Assembly: GCA_910586405.1 (NCBI GenBank)
Contig: CAJUII010000007.1
Span: 14,412-65,972, forward strand
Origin: an uncultured Lachnospiraceae bacterium
GTDB taxonomy: Bacteria; Bacillota; Clostridia; Lachnospirales; Lachnospiraceae
DNA: 51,561 nucleotides
Reading direction: 5' to 3'
Shown here: in pieces, positions 42,719 through 49,507 of the stretch
How positions within the stretch are numbered: position 1 is the first letter of the stretch
Layout of the letters: every line of letters begins with the position of its first letter
Made by a program: the position numbers and the translations under genes
Notes under the pieces: generated by a model
The model's input: only the letters and a program-made list of their open reading frames with translations
Database searches by the model: none
Told to the model about the DNA's origin: nothing

Positions 42719-43073
42719 CGTCTACCTCAACTGCACCAATGTCAAGCGTGCTGAGTGTCCGACGCTTTCTTCTATCCTCCTCTGACTGTTCTAAGATAAA
42801 CTGCTTTACAGCTCTGGCATTTTTAATATGCTGTATTGCCAGCAGCGGACTTGTGACATCTCCCGTGTGGCACTCAACCGTCCCAAGTCCAAAGATTCTT
42901 TCAATCAAAGAACTTTTGAGCGTCACATCCTGTACTTTATACATATAACAGTCATTTTCCTCCCTGTTGAGAAATCCTGTATTAACTGTAATCACATCTT
43001 CTTTTATCGTATATATTGTAAAAGTAAATGGCAGTCCAAAGAACAACCATCTTTTTCTCTCTTTAAATTCCAT
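42708..43073 (-). CDS. bacterial PH-domain protein
   Basis: The 121-residue protein has a short hydrophobic N-terminus (WLFFGLPFTFTIYTIKED) followed by a bPH-like fold with VITVNTGFLNREENDCYMYK, VQDVTLKSSLIERIFGLGTV and a C-terminal helix. Its pattern matches bPH2/YdbS-type domains. The ATG at 43073 has GAGGAG at 7 nt; earlier in-frame ATGs are not preferred. The partner carboxypeptidase overlaps it. Confidence 0.8.
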   Translation of the reverse strand: MEFKERKRWLFFGLPFTFTIYTIKEDVITVNTGFLNREENDCYMYKVQDVTLKSSLIERIFGLGTVECHTGDVTSPLLAIQHIKNARAVKQFILEQSEEDRRKRRTLSTLDIGAVEVDDVE

Positions 43074-43124
43074 TTCTGTTCTCCTCATAATCACATCTTC
43101 ACTTCTTAGGCTATGCCTAAACAC

Positions 43125-43152
43125 ATTATAACATTCCCCAATCAAAAGGCAA
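43125..43152 (-). promoter_or_regulatory. promoter of the PH-domain and carboxypeptidase genes
   Basis: On the minus strand TTGCCT (43147-43152) and TATAAT (43125-43130) have a 16-bp spacer. It is divergent from pyrB. Confidence 0.55.
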
Positions 43153-43187
43153 GACAAAATTAAAAATCCAATTTTTTTAAATTATAC

Positions 43188-43216
43188 TTGAAAGCTTCTT
43201 AACGATGTGATACAAT
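43188..43216 (+). promoter_or_regulatory. pyrB promoter
   Basis: TTGAAA (43188-43193) and TACAAT (43211-43216) have a 17-bp spacer. The predicted start near 43223 gives an 84-nt leader before pyrB. Confidence 0.8.
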
Positions 43217-43240
43217 CTCAAAAGTATGTAAAAAGACGCG

Positions 43241-43290
43241 AAGGGGGGATTAGATAACATGAATCTGTTCCCCTTTTTATTATCTTAATC
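43241..43290 (+). promoter_or_regulatory. pyrB leader attenuator with two competing hairpins
   Basis: AAGGGG (43241-43246) pairs with CCCCTT (43270-43275), extended by G-U pairs and an inner GATT/AATC stem, and is followed by TTTTT: a terminator. GATTAGATAA (43248-43257) can instead pair with TTATCTTAATC (43280-43290), with one bulged base. The two folds cannot coexist because the arms interleave. No PyrR-binding consensus is recognised. Confidence 0.6.
43259..43288 (+). CDS. pyrB leader peptide candidate (MNLFPFLLS)
   Basis: ATG AAT CTG TTC CCC TTT TTA TTA TCT TAA follows the run AAGGGGGG at ribosome-site distance. The run is the 5' arm of the terminator and the ORF crosses its 3' arm, so a ribosome here would block the terminator. 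The codons are U-rich, as in the enteric pyrBI leader. Whether it is translated is inferred. Confidence 0.45.
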   Translation: MNLFPFLLS

Positions 43291-43306
43291 TAGGAGGCTT
43301 TCTTTT

Positions 43307-44233
43307 ATGAGAGAATTAAGACATTTGATGAGTCCACTCGATTTTTCGACGGCAGAGCTGGACAAGCTCTTTACCCTTGCAGAAGAGATCGAGGCAAATC
43401 CATCCAAGTACGCACATGTCTGTGAAGGCAAAAAGCTTGCAACCTGCTTTTACGAACCAAGCACCCGAACCCGGTTGAGCTTTGAAGCTGCCATGCTGAA
43501 CCTCGGCGGTCAGGTTCTTGGTTTCTCCGACGCAAACTCTTCCTCGGCGGCAAAGGGAGAGAGCGTATCAGACACCATCCGCGTAATTTCCTGCTTCGCA
43601 GATATCTGCGCGATGCGTCATCCCAAAGAGGGCGCGCCCATGGTTGCAGCCTCGCGCTCTTCGATTCCAGTGATCAATGCCGGTGACGGCGGACACCAGC
43701 ATCCCACGCAGACCCTCACAGATCTTCTAACCATTCGCGCTATCAAGGGGCGCCTCAATCATTTTACCATCGGACTCTGCGGTGATCTCAAATTTGGCCG
43801 TACTGTCCATTCCCTGATCAATGCACTCGTGCGCTACAATGATATCCACTTTATCTTCATCTCTCCCGAGGAGCTTACCATACCGGATTATATTATCGAA
43901 ATGCTCCGCGAAAAAAACGTTTCCTTCAGCGAAGTGCGCAAGCTAGAGGAAGTAATGCCAATGCTTGACATCCTGTACATGACACGAGTCCAGAAGGAAC
44001 GCTTCTTTAATGAGGAGGATTATGTGCGCTTAAAGGATTACTATATCCTCGACAAAGAAAAGATGGAGCTTGCCAAATCTGACATGATTGTCCTGCACCC
44101 ACTCCCGCGCGTCAACGAAATTTCCGTCGAGGTCGATGATGACCCGCGTGCGGTGTACTTCCGTCAGGTACAATACGGCGTGTATGTGCGGATGGCGCTG
44201 CTCTTAACACTCTTAGAAATCGACGTTCAGTAA
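43307..44233 (+). CDS. pyrB: aspartate carbamoyltransferase catalytic subunit
   Basis: PyrB forms carbamoyl-aspartate in pyrimidine synthesis. It shows FYEPSTRTRLSFEAAMLNLG (carbamoyl-phosphate loop), SDANSSSAAKGESVSDT (80s loop), AGDGGHQHPTQTLTDLLTI, GLCGDLKFGRTVHSL and HPLPRVNEISVEVDDDPRA (240s loop). The length is 308, like E. coli PyrB. AGGAGG precedes the ATG. It forms a two-gene operon with pyrI. Confidence 0.97.
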   Translation: MRELRHLMSPLDFSTAELDKLFTLAEEIEANPSKYAHVCEGKKLATCFYEPSTRTRLSFEAAMLNLGGQVLGFSDANSSSAAKGESVSDTIRVISCFADICAMRHPKEGAPMVAASRSSIPVINAGDGGHQHPTQTLTDLLTIRAIKGRLNHFTIGLCGDLKFGRTVHSLINALVRYNDIHFIFISPEELTIPDYIIEMLREKNVSFSEVRKLEEVMPMLDILYMTRVQKERFFNEEDYVRLKDYYILDKEKMELAKSDMIVLHPLPRVNEISVEVDDDPRAVYFRQVQYGVYVRMALLLTLLEIDVQ

Positions 44234-44247
44234 GGAGGGATTCAGAA

Positions 44248-44691
44248 ATGTTAAATGTAGGAAAAATTGAGGAAGGCTTCGTTCTTGATCACATCAAAGC
44301 CGGCAAAAGCATGAGTATTTACAAGCACTTAGGACTTGACAAGCTAGACTGTACTGTGGCGATCATCAAAAACGCCAGAAGCGGAAAGATGGGAAAAAAG
44401 GACATTCTAAAGGTTGAGTGCGACATCAATACGCTCAACCTTGACATACTTGGCTTTATCGACCACAATATCACCGTCAATGTCATCAAAAACTGTGAGA
44501 TTGTCCGAAAGCTCCCGCTGTCACTCCCAAAAGAAATCAAAAATGTTCTAAAATGTAAAAATCCCCGTTGCATCACATCGATCGAGCAGGAATTACCACA
44601 CATCTTTGTTCTGACGGATGAAAAAAAAGAAATCTACCGCTGTAAATACTGTGAAGAAAAATACGGCAACAAGGATAAATTTAAAATCTAG
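44248..44691 (+). CDS. pyrI: aspartate carbamoyltransferase regulatory subunit
   Basis: PyrI binds ATP/CTP/UTP and assembles the ATCase dodecamer. It shows GKIEEGFVLDHIKAGKSMSI, an allosteric domain, and a C-terminal zinc domain with CKNPRCITSIEQ and YRCKYCEEKY (four Cys). The length of 147 is typical. AAGGAGG precedes the ATG, 14 bp after pyrB. Presence of PyrI means class B ATCase control by nucleotides. Confidence 0.96.
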   Translation: MLNVGKIEEGFVLDHIKAGKSMSIYKHLGLDKLDCTVAIIKNARSGKMGKKDILKVECDINTLNLDILGFIDHNITVNVIKNCEIVRKLPLSLPKEIKNVLKCKNPRCITSIEQELPHIFVLTDEKKEIYRCKYCEEKYGNKDKFKI

Positions 44692-44714
44692 CGGGCGTTT
44701 TGCCCGCTAGATTT
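44684..44714. terminator. bidirectional terminator overlapping the stops of two convergent genes
   Basis: AAATCTAGCGGGC (44684-44696) pairs perfectly with GCCCGCTAGATTT (44702-44714). The stem contains the pyrI TAG and touches the stop of the convergent GTPase gene. A/T tracts flank both sides. Confidence 0.9.
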
Positions 44715-45645
44715 ATGAAAAATTCAATATTTCATTTTTGGGTTTTTTAGTCGGCTCCACGCACAATGCATGAAGCACAGGTCCTTCCCCGTTGTAATCC
44801 TTCCAATATTCCTTGTGTACAGTCGCTGTGACCTCCACCCAATTCTTATTATTCAACTCGCTGCACTTATCATATTTACAGGCATATCCCAGAAATGCCA
44901 TGTCATCTGCACAACAAGTCATCGCCATCCTTCCCGGCACGAAATACGTGTCATCGCTGCCCTCAGGCTTCAATACCATCGCCTTGAACTTGATTGTCTT
45001 ATCAAGGTATCTGTCCAGATGATCCATCGCATCCAGATAGAAAATCCCATATCCGTAATCATCTAAATCCAACGTTTTGCGCTTCAAATCATATGGCAGA
45101 TCTTCCTCGAAGATTTGATTTACTTCGCCGTCTTTATCCTCAAAAATTATCTCCGCCTGCGGATTCACTGCTTTCACATTCCGCTTAAAACCACTTAGCT
45201 GCTCTGACAGCCCGTCACACCGGTTAAAGATAATCAACTCTGATTTGCGAATCATCTCTGCCAGCAGTGAACGCATATTTGTATAATAATTCTGAAACGT
45301 GGATGCGTCGATCGTTGTGATCTGCTGCTCAAGACTCCAGTGCCACGGCAGTTTGAGATTCTTGAAATTCCACATGCCGTTATACTCGATGATAATGCGC
45401 TCAGGCTTATATTTTTTCTCCAGCTCCACTAAATTCGCTGAAGTCATCTGCGCTTCCTCGTCCACCAATTCCACAATCGTGCGGCTTCTCCTCAAAATCT
45501 CTTCATCATACTCTGTCTCGCCCTCCTCACAGAGTATCAAAAGAGTCGTTCCCTTTGTCTGAAAATAGGGCTGAGAAAGAGTGTACGATATAAACTCCGT
45601 CTTACCGCTCTCCAAAAATCCATTAATGATATATACGGGCTTCAT
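44713..45645 (-). CDS. COG0523-type GTPase with a C-terminal DUF1980-like Cys-containing domain
   Basis: A 310-residue protein whose start at 45645 follows GGAGAG. The G domain begins KPVYIINGFLESGKTEF (Walker A) and has IIEYNGMWNF and LIIFNRCDG (an altered NKxD). Unlike the neighbour it lacks the CxCC metal motif. The C-terminal domain (about 220-310) shows YFVPGRMAMTCCADDMAFLG, then YACKYDKCSE and WVEVTATV, resembling the C-terminal part of the YcgQ/TIGR03943 group that is often found with CobW proteins. A metal-handling job is inferred. It follows the His-rich GTPase by 22 bp. Confidence 0.82.
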   Translation of the reverse strand: MKPVYIINGFLESGKTEFISYTLSQPYFQTKGTTLLILCEEGETEYDEEILRRSRTIVELVDEEAQMTSANLVELEKKYKPERIIIEYNGMWNFKNLKLPWHWSLEQQITTIDASTFQNYYTNMRSLLAEMIRKSELIIFNRCDGLSEQLSGFKRNVKAVNPQAEIIFEDKDGEVNQIFEEDLPYDLKRKTLDLDDYGYGIFYLDAMDHLDRYLDKTIKFKAMVLKPEGSDDTYFVPGRMAMTCCADDMAFLGYACKYDKCSELNNKNWVEVTATVHKEYWKDYNGEGPVLHALCVEPTKKPKNEILNFS

Positions 45646-45667
45646 AGTCTCTCCAATCCTCACAAGC

Positions 45668-46927
45668 TTACTTTGCAAATAATGCCTTCAAGTTCTCCTC
45701 GTTGAGCTGTGCACCAATCACACAGATCTTTCCTGTAACCTCCGCAGCGCCCGCGCGCACATTGCTCTCCCCCGGAACATAATCGAAATTCAGCCAGGTG
45801 CCGTCGCCCGCAAAAACCATACCCTTTGCGCGAAGAATTGAACCATATTTTTTCTCATCCTCTAGCGCCTCTAATATCTGCTCAATCTCTGCTCTGGTGT
45901 AGGCTGTAGGCGTCTCAAATCCCCAGCTAGTAAAGATATCATCTGCATGGTGATGACCGTGATGGTGGTCATGACAACCGCAGGTACAATCCTCGCCGTG
46001 GTGATCATGTCCTTCATGATGATGACATTCGTGCTCATCGTGGTCATGTCCTTCATGATGGTGACACTCATGTCCTTCATGGTCATGATGACATTCATGC
46101 TCATCATGGTCATGTCCTTCATGGTCATGATGGCATTCATGCTCATCATGGTCATGTCCTTCATGGTCATGATGACATTCATGCTCATCATGGTCATGTC
46201 CTTCATGATGACAGCATTCATGCTCATCATGATCATGTCCCTCATGATGATGACATTCGTGTCCTTCGTGGTCATGATGGTACGCATCATGCAGCTTCGC
46301 AACCTCCGCCATAAGCTCGGCCTCTAAATCCTTGGCATTCTCAATCGTCTCCAATATCTTGTTTCCGTCAAGCTCGTCCCACGGCGTTGTGATCACCGTT
46401 GCTTTATCATTGTGCTCACGGATAATCTCAAGCGCTGTATTTAACTTGACCTCACTGATCTGTGCTGTTCTGCTGAGTATGATTGTGCCTGCATGTTCAA
46501 TCTGATTTAGGAAAAACTCGCCAAAATTCTTCGCGTACATCTTACATTTGTTTGCATCTACAACAACTACTGCACTGTTCAGCTCCACCTTTGCATCAGT
46601 ATCTACATCCTGCACTGCCTTCATGACATCCGAAAGTTTTCCTACGCCGGAGGGCTCTATTAAGATACGCTCTGGGTGATAGGTCTCTATCACCTCTTTT
46701 AATGAACTGCCAAAATCCCCCACCAGTGAACAACAGATACACCCTGAATTCATCTCCTTGATCTCAACGCCGGCTTCCTTCAAAAAACCGCCGTCAATGC
46801 CAATTTCGCCAAACTCATTTTCAATCAAAACAACCTTGGACGCGTCGAGTGCCTCCTGTAGTAATTTTTTGATCAATGTCGTCTTTCCAGCGCCCAAAAA
46901 GCCGGAAAAAATATCTATCTTTGTCAT
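45668..46927 (-). CDS. COG0523 (CobW/ZNG1-type) GTPase with a very long His-rich repeat insert
   Basis: Starts at 46927 after GAGGAGG: MTKIDIFSGFLGAGKTTLI (Walker A). MNSGCICCSLVGDFG holds the CxCC metal motif, and LIEPSGVGKLSDVM the Walker B region. The NKxD position reads LSRTAQ. About residues 215-340 are a repeat-rich insert of His, Asp, Glu and Cys, followed by a normal CobW_C domain. Zn, Co or Ni are possible cargoes; zinc delivery under limitation is the family's best-known role. No Zur-type box was recognised upstream. Confidence 0.93.
   Translation of the reverse strand: MTKIDIFSGFLGAGKTTLIKKLLQEALDASKVVLIENEFGEIGIDGGFLKEAGVEIKEMNSGCICCSLVGDFGSSLKEVIETYHPERILIEPSGVGKLSDVMKAVQDVDTDAKVELNSAVVVVDANKCKMYAKNFGEFFLNQIEHAGTIILSRTAQISEVKLNTALEIIREHNDKATVITTPWDELDGNKILETIENAKDLEAELMAEVAKLHDAYHHDHEGHECHHHEGHDHDEHECCHHEGHDHDEHECHHDHEGHDHDEHECHHDHEGHDHDEHECHHDHEGHECHHHEGHDHDEHECHHHEGHDHHGEDCTCGCHDHHHGHHHADDIFTSWGFETPTAYTRAEIEQILEALEDEKKYGSILRAKGMVFAGDGTWLNFDYVPGESNVRAGAAEVTGKICVIGAQLNEENLKALFAK
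45940..46290 (-). repeat. in-frame His-rich tandem repeat of about 42-bp units
   Basis: The tract codes for roughly seven or eight copies of GHDHDEHECHHDHE and variants (CHHHEGHDHDEHEC, GHECHHHEG). DNA copies are near-identical, for example repeated CATGGTCATGATGACATTC on the plus strand. The repeat sits between the G domain and CobW_C and does not break the frame. Confidence 0.9.
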
Positions 46928-47027
46928 TGTAAGAACCTCCTCAATTGATTTCTCCAATTTTCTATGATATCACAAACTATACAAACTTACCAGAACCACG
47001 ATATTAAAATTCGATAAACAATCCGCC

Positions 47028-47528
47028 CTATCTCGAGACGTCAGTCTCAATATACCACACAAGATCCGCCGCCGAGATCTCTTCATAATTGTCAGCGCCC
47101 TCACCCTTCCTGAGATATACCTTGCGGATACCTGCCTGAATAATCATGCGTGCGCATAAAGGACACGGTCTGGCTTTGTGTACCGACAAGTCTTCGGGAT
47201 TAATCCCTGCCAGATACAAGTCCGCCCCGAGTGTCTGTTCCCTCGAACAGTTCAACAGCGCGTTCGCCTCTGCATGGACTGCCCTGCATATAGCATATCC
47301 TTCCCCCTGGTGCATATTGAGCTTGATTCTGGGACATTCACCGATATCACAGCAATTTTCAAATCCCCGTGGTGAGCCATTGTATCCAGTTGATATCACT
47401 GCATCCTCCTTGACAATCACTGCACCGTATTTCCGCTTAATGCAAGTGCTTCGATATGCAAAATTCTCTGCACAATTTAAATATGCATCCACCTTTGAAA
47501 TTCTTTTCGTTCCCTCTGGTTTTACCAA
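47028..47528 (-). CDS. deoxycytidylate (dCMP) deaminase
   Basis: The enzyme deaminates dCMP to dUMP for dTMP synthesis. It shows KYGAVIVKEDAVISTGYNG, VHAEANALLNC (zinc His and catalytic Glu) and ARPCPLCARMIIQAG (two zinc Cys), plus CPRIKLN near a possible allosteric zinc part. The length of 166 matches the ComEB/dCMP deaminase family. The frame opens with TTG at 47528 behind AGAAGG; no upstream ATG is available. It follows the protease gene closely (13 bp). Confidence 0.93.
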   Translation of the reverse strand: MVKPEGTKRISKVDAYLNCAENFAYRSTCIKRKYGAVIVKEDAVISTGYNGSPRGFENCCDIGECPRIKLNMHQGEGYAICRAVHAEANALLNCSREQTLGADLYLAGINPEDLSVHKARPCPLCARMIIQAGIRKVYLRKGEGADNYEEISAADLVWYIETDVSR

Positions 47529-47541
47529 TGCTCTGTACCTT

Positions 47542-48345
47542 CTATTCTAATTTGTCATTTATCATCATCTCATACTCCGCCGCAATGAGCGCTGAAGGAA
47601 TGCTGTAGGTGATTTCCGCTTCCCGTCGGGTGGCATCCTCCGGCACATCCCCGCCCGAAATCAATCCCAGAAACTTTCCATCCTCCCCAAATACTCCGCC
47701 GCCAGACATGCCAGCCTTCGAGAAACATGCCGTTTCCAAAATGACTGTGTTAAACAGGGGCATGTATTGCAACGCATGAATCGTCCCTGTCGAAAAATGC
47801 GAAGCCCCCATCTGCAATACACGTTTCTCAGCATAATTCTGTGCAAACGCTGCTCTGGCTTCCTCTGTCCCTACCTCATAAAAATCAGGAACTACTTCAT
47901 AGATCTCACGCAGAACACTGTTTGTCACTGCGTCTGCTGGAATCTTGATAAACCCCAAATCATACTGTTGGGAATATCCTATCACATCTGCTGTAAATGT
48001 TTCGCCATTGCCAAACAAAACCTCCGCCTTGACATCCCTCATAAGCAAATGCCTGTTGGATACAATCACAATTCCATCCTCTAGGTCCCACAAAATCCCA
48101 CTGCCCGCGGAATCCTTAACGGTGATCTCCACCACACTGCGCTTTGCCAGCTGATAGACAACTTGCATCCGCATATCCTCCATTCCCCTCTGCCCAGCCG
48201 CATTGACGACTCTGTCTGCTGTTTCCTCAGATACACACGATTGAACTGTGAACCTGCCTTTGCCTACAGTGGTCTGCACCGATAAAACTCCCACCACGCC
48301 AATTACTGCCAATACACCAAAAATTCCAACCAATGCTTTTTTCAT
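47542..48345 (-). CDS. membrane-anchored trypsin-like serine protease (S1C/HtrA-like, no PDZ)
   Basis: Start ATG 48345 after GAGGGG: MKKALVGIFGVLAVIGVVGV gives a signal anchor. The protease fold (about 75-255) shows IVIVSNRHLLM (His), QQYDLGFIKIP (Asp) and AGMSGGGVFGEDG (Ser in the SGG motif). Spacing is that of trypsin-like proteases, but there is no PDZ domain, so it is shorter (268 residues) than HtrA/DegP. It may act in envelope quality control or as a sensor protease. The substrate is unknown. Confidence 0.85.
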   Translation of the reverse strand: MKKALVGIFGVLAVIGVVGVLSVQTTVGKGRFTVQSCVSEETADRVVNAAGQRGMEDMRMQVVYQLAKRSVVEITVKDSAGSGILWDLEDGIVIVSNRHLLMRDVKAEVLFGNGETFTADVIGYSQQYDLGFIKIPADAVTNSVLREIYEVVPDFYEVGTEEARAAFAQNYAEKRVLQMGASHFSTGTIHALQYMPLFNTVILETACFSKAGMSGGGVFGEDGKFLGLISGGDVPEDATRREAEITYSIPSALIAAEYEMMINDKLE

Positions 48346-48370
48346 TTCAATCCCCTCATCATACATTCCT

Positions 48371-48399
48371 ATTATAGTGAATCTCTTGGTGATAGTCAA
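48371..48399 (-). promoter_or_regulatory. promoter of the trypsin-like protease gene
   Basis: TTGACT (48394-48399) and TATAAT (48371-48376) on the minus strand are 17 bp apart. The leader is very short, about 20 nt to the ATG. The dCMP deaminase gene is probably transcribed from it too. Confidence 0.75.
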
Positions 48400-48455
48400 C
48401 CAGCGCGTAAATTTTCCAACGGAAACGCAGTGAAGAAAATCCTATATATGAAAAT

Positions 48456-48487
48456 AATTCCAGCACAGTCTCAACTATGCTGGAATT
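48456..48487 (-). terminator. terminator of the secreted protein gene
   Basis: AATTCCAGCA (48456-48465) pairs with TGCTGGAATT (48478-48487). On the minus strand ATTTTC follows. The stretch from here to 48591 has no other recognised element. Confidence 0.75.
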
Positions 48488-48591
48488 ATTCATTACCAGA
48501 ATATCTATGTATTTTTATAATGGTCTGTCTAAATTATTCAGACCTAGATGCTTCTGTCATTTCAAGCTCTACATTCCACAAGGAATTAAAA

Positions 48592-49317
48592 CTATTCTGA
48601 AACCACCTCAGTTGCTTCTACTTCTGGTGTTTCAACTGCTTCAGCTTCCTCAGCCTCTACCGGAGCTGCCTCAGTTAACTCTGCTGCTGGTACTTCAACA
48701 GGAACTACTGGTGTAATCGCTGCTGCATTTGTCACATCTGTCACAATGCCGTATACGCTAACACCTGTTGTAGCTTCAAAAGTAACTGTCTTATCATTTG
48801 TATCAAGATCATTGAGCATTGTGATAACACCATTCTCCTCGATACGGATTACAGAATATGTCTTTGTTCTGTCTGCTGTCTTAGGAAGTCCTACCTTCAC
48901 TGTCACTGTAGCATCTGTAACCTGTGAAAGCCACTTGCCATCCTCCTTAGCACCTAACTCAAAGTAAAGGGATGCAACCTCTGTTGCGCCAGCATCCTGC
49001 TCAGCTCCCTCAAGACATGCAATTGCCTCTGGGCTAGCTTTCTTCTCAGCATCATAGATCACAACAGTAGGTCTCTGATTTGCTGTCAGACCAAGTGCTG
49101 CCTTAACATCCTCAAACGGTGTTGTTACTGCTACACCACGAACGCTCTCTGCTGAGTAATCACCTGCTACGTTTGTCAGATTGACATCACCTGCTACGAG
49201 TACATTCTCCTTTGCAATCTTAAGATTTGGATACTGATCTGCTGCACAAACAGTCATTGCAGATGCCATTACCATTGTTGCTGCCATTGTTGTTGCTAAA
49301 ACCTTCTTGAATTTCAT
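48592..49317 (-). CDS. secreted protein with acidic Glu/Ala/Val/Pro-rich tail
   Basis: A clear signal peptide: MKFKKVLATTMAATMVMASA then MTVCAADQ, cleavage near residue 25. The mature part (about 26-195) is rich in Val, Thr and Asp, suggesting a beta-rich extracellular domain with PTVVIYDAEKK and YSVIRIEENGVITMLND. The last 45 residues are a low-complexity acidic tail (VPVEVPAAELTEAAPVEAEE and more). No LPxTG anchor or lipobox. I do not recognise the family. Strong promoter and AGGAGG upstream, so probably abundant. Confidence 0.78.
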   Translation of the reverse strand: MKFKKVLATTMAATMVMASAMTVCAADQYPNLKIAKENVLVAGDVNLTNVAGDYSAESVRGVAVTTPFEDVKAALGLTANQRPTVVIYDAEKKASPEAIACLEGAEQDAGATEVASLYFELGAKEDGKWLSQVTDATVTVKVGLPKTADRTKTYSVIRIEENGVITMLNDLDTNDKTVTFEATTGVSVYGIVTDVTNAAAITPVVPVEVPAAELTEAAPVEAEEAEAVETPEVEATEVVSE

Positions 49318-49385
49318 TGTTAAAATCCTCCTGTTTTTTCAGCCACTTTTACTAGCTATTATTTTGTATTCTTACGTCAAAATTA

Positions 49386-49413
49386 ATTATATCGCGCTAG
49401 AAAAATAATTCAA
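49386..49413 (-). promoter_or_regulatory. promoter of the secreted protein gene
   Basis: TTGAAT (49408-49413) and TATAAT (49386-49391) on the minus strand are 16 bp apart. The start falls near 49379, giving a leader of about 60 nt. Confidence 0.65.
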
Positions 49414-49430
49414 TAGGATTTTACATTTTT

Positions 49431-49455
49431 GTAATAATTTGGTAATTATTACCAA
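49431..49455. repeat. AT-rich palindrome between two secreted-protein genes
   Basis: GTAATAATT-TGGT-AATTATTAC (49431-49452) is a perfect 9-bp inverted repeat, and TTGGTAAT-T-ATTACCAA (49439-49455) overlaps it as another. It lies about 52-76 bp upstream of the predicted start of the 48592-49317 gene and just after the transpeptidase gene. It could be an operator or a weak terminator. Confidence 0.5.
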
Positions 49456-49507
49456 TTAAATCCAGTTTTTAAGTATAAAATATCCAGTTTTACATTTTTG
49501 TGGCACT

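Noticed and set aside
45940..46290. CRISPR array
   Set aside because: The repeats are contiguous, in frame and protein-coding, without unique spacers and without cas genes.
45871..46327. Open frames on both strands across the His repeat coding Met/Thr/Ile/Val-rich peptides
   Set aside because: They are shadows of the CobW repeat in other frames: the 42-bp periodic DNA keeps several frames open. They lack ribosome sites.
46928..47027. Zur box before the His-rich GTPase
   Set aside because: Looked for a Zur-type palindrome; only loose AT-rich similarity is present, with no convincing inverted repeat.
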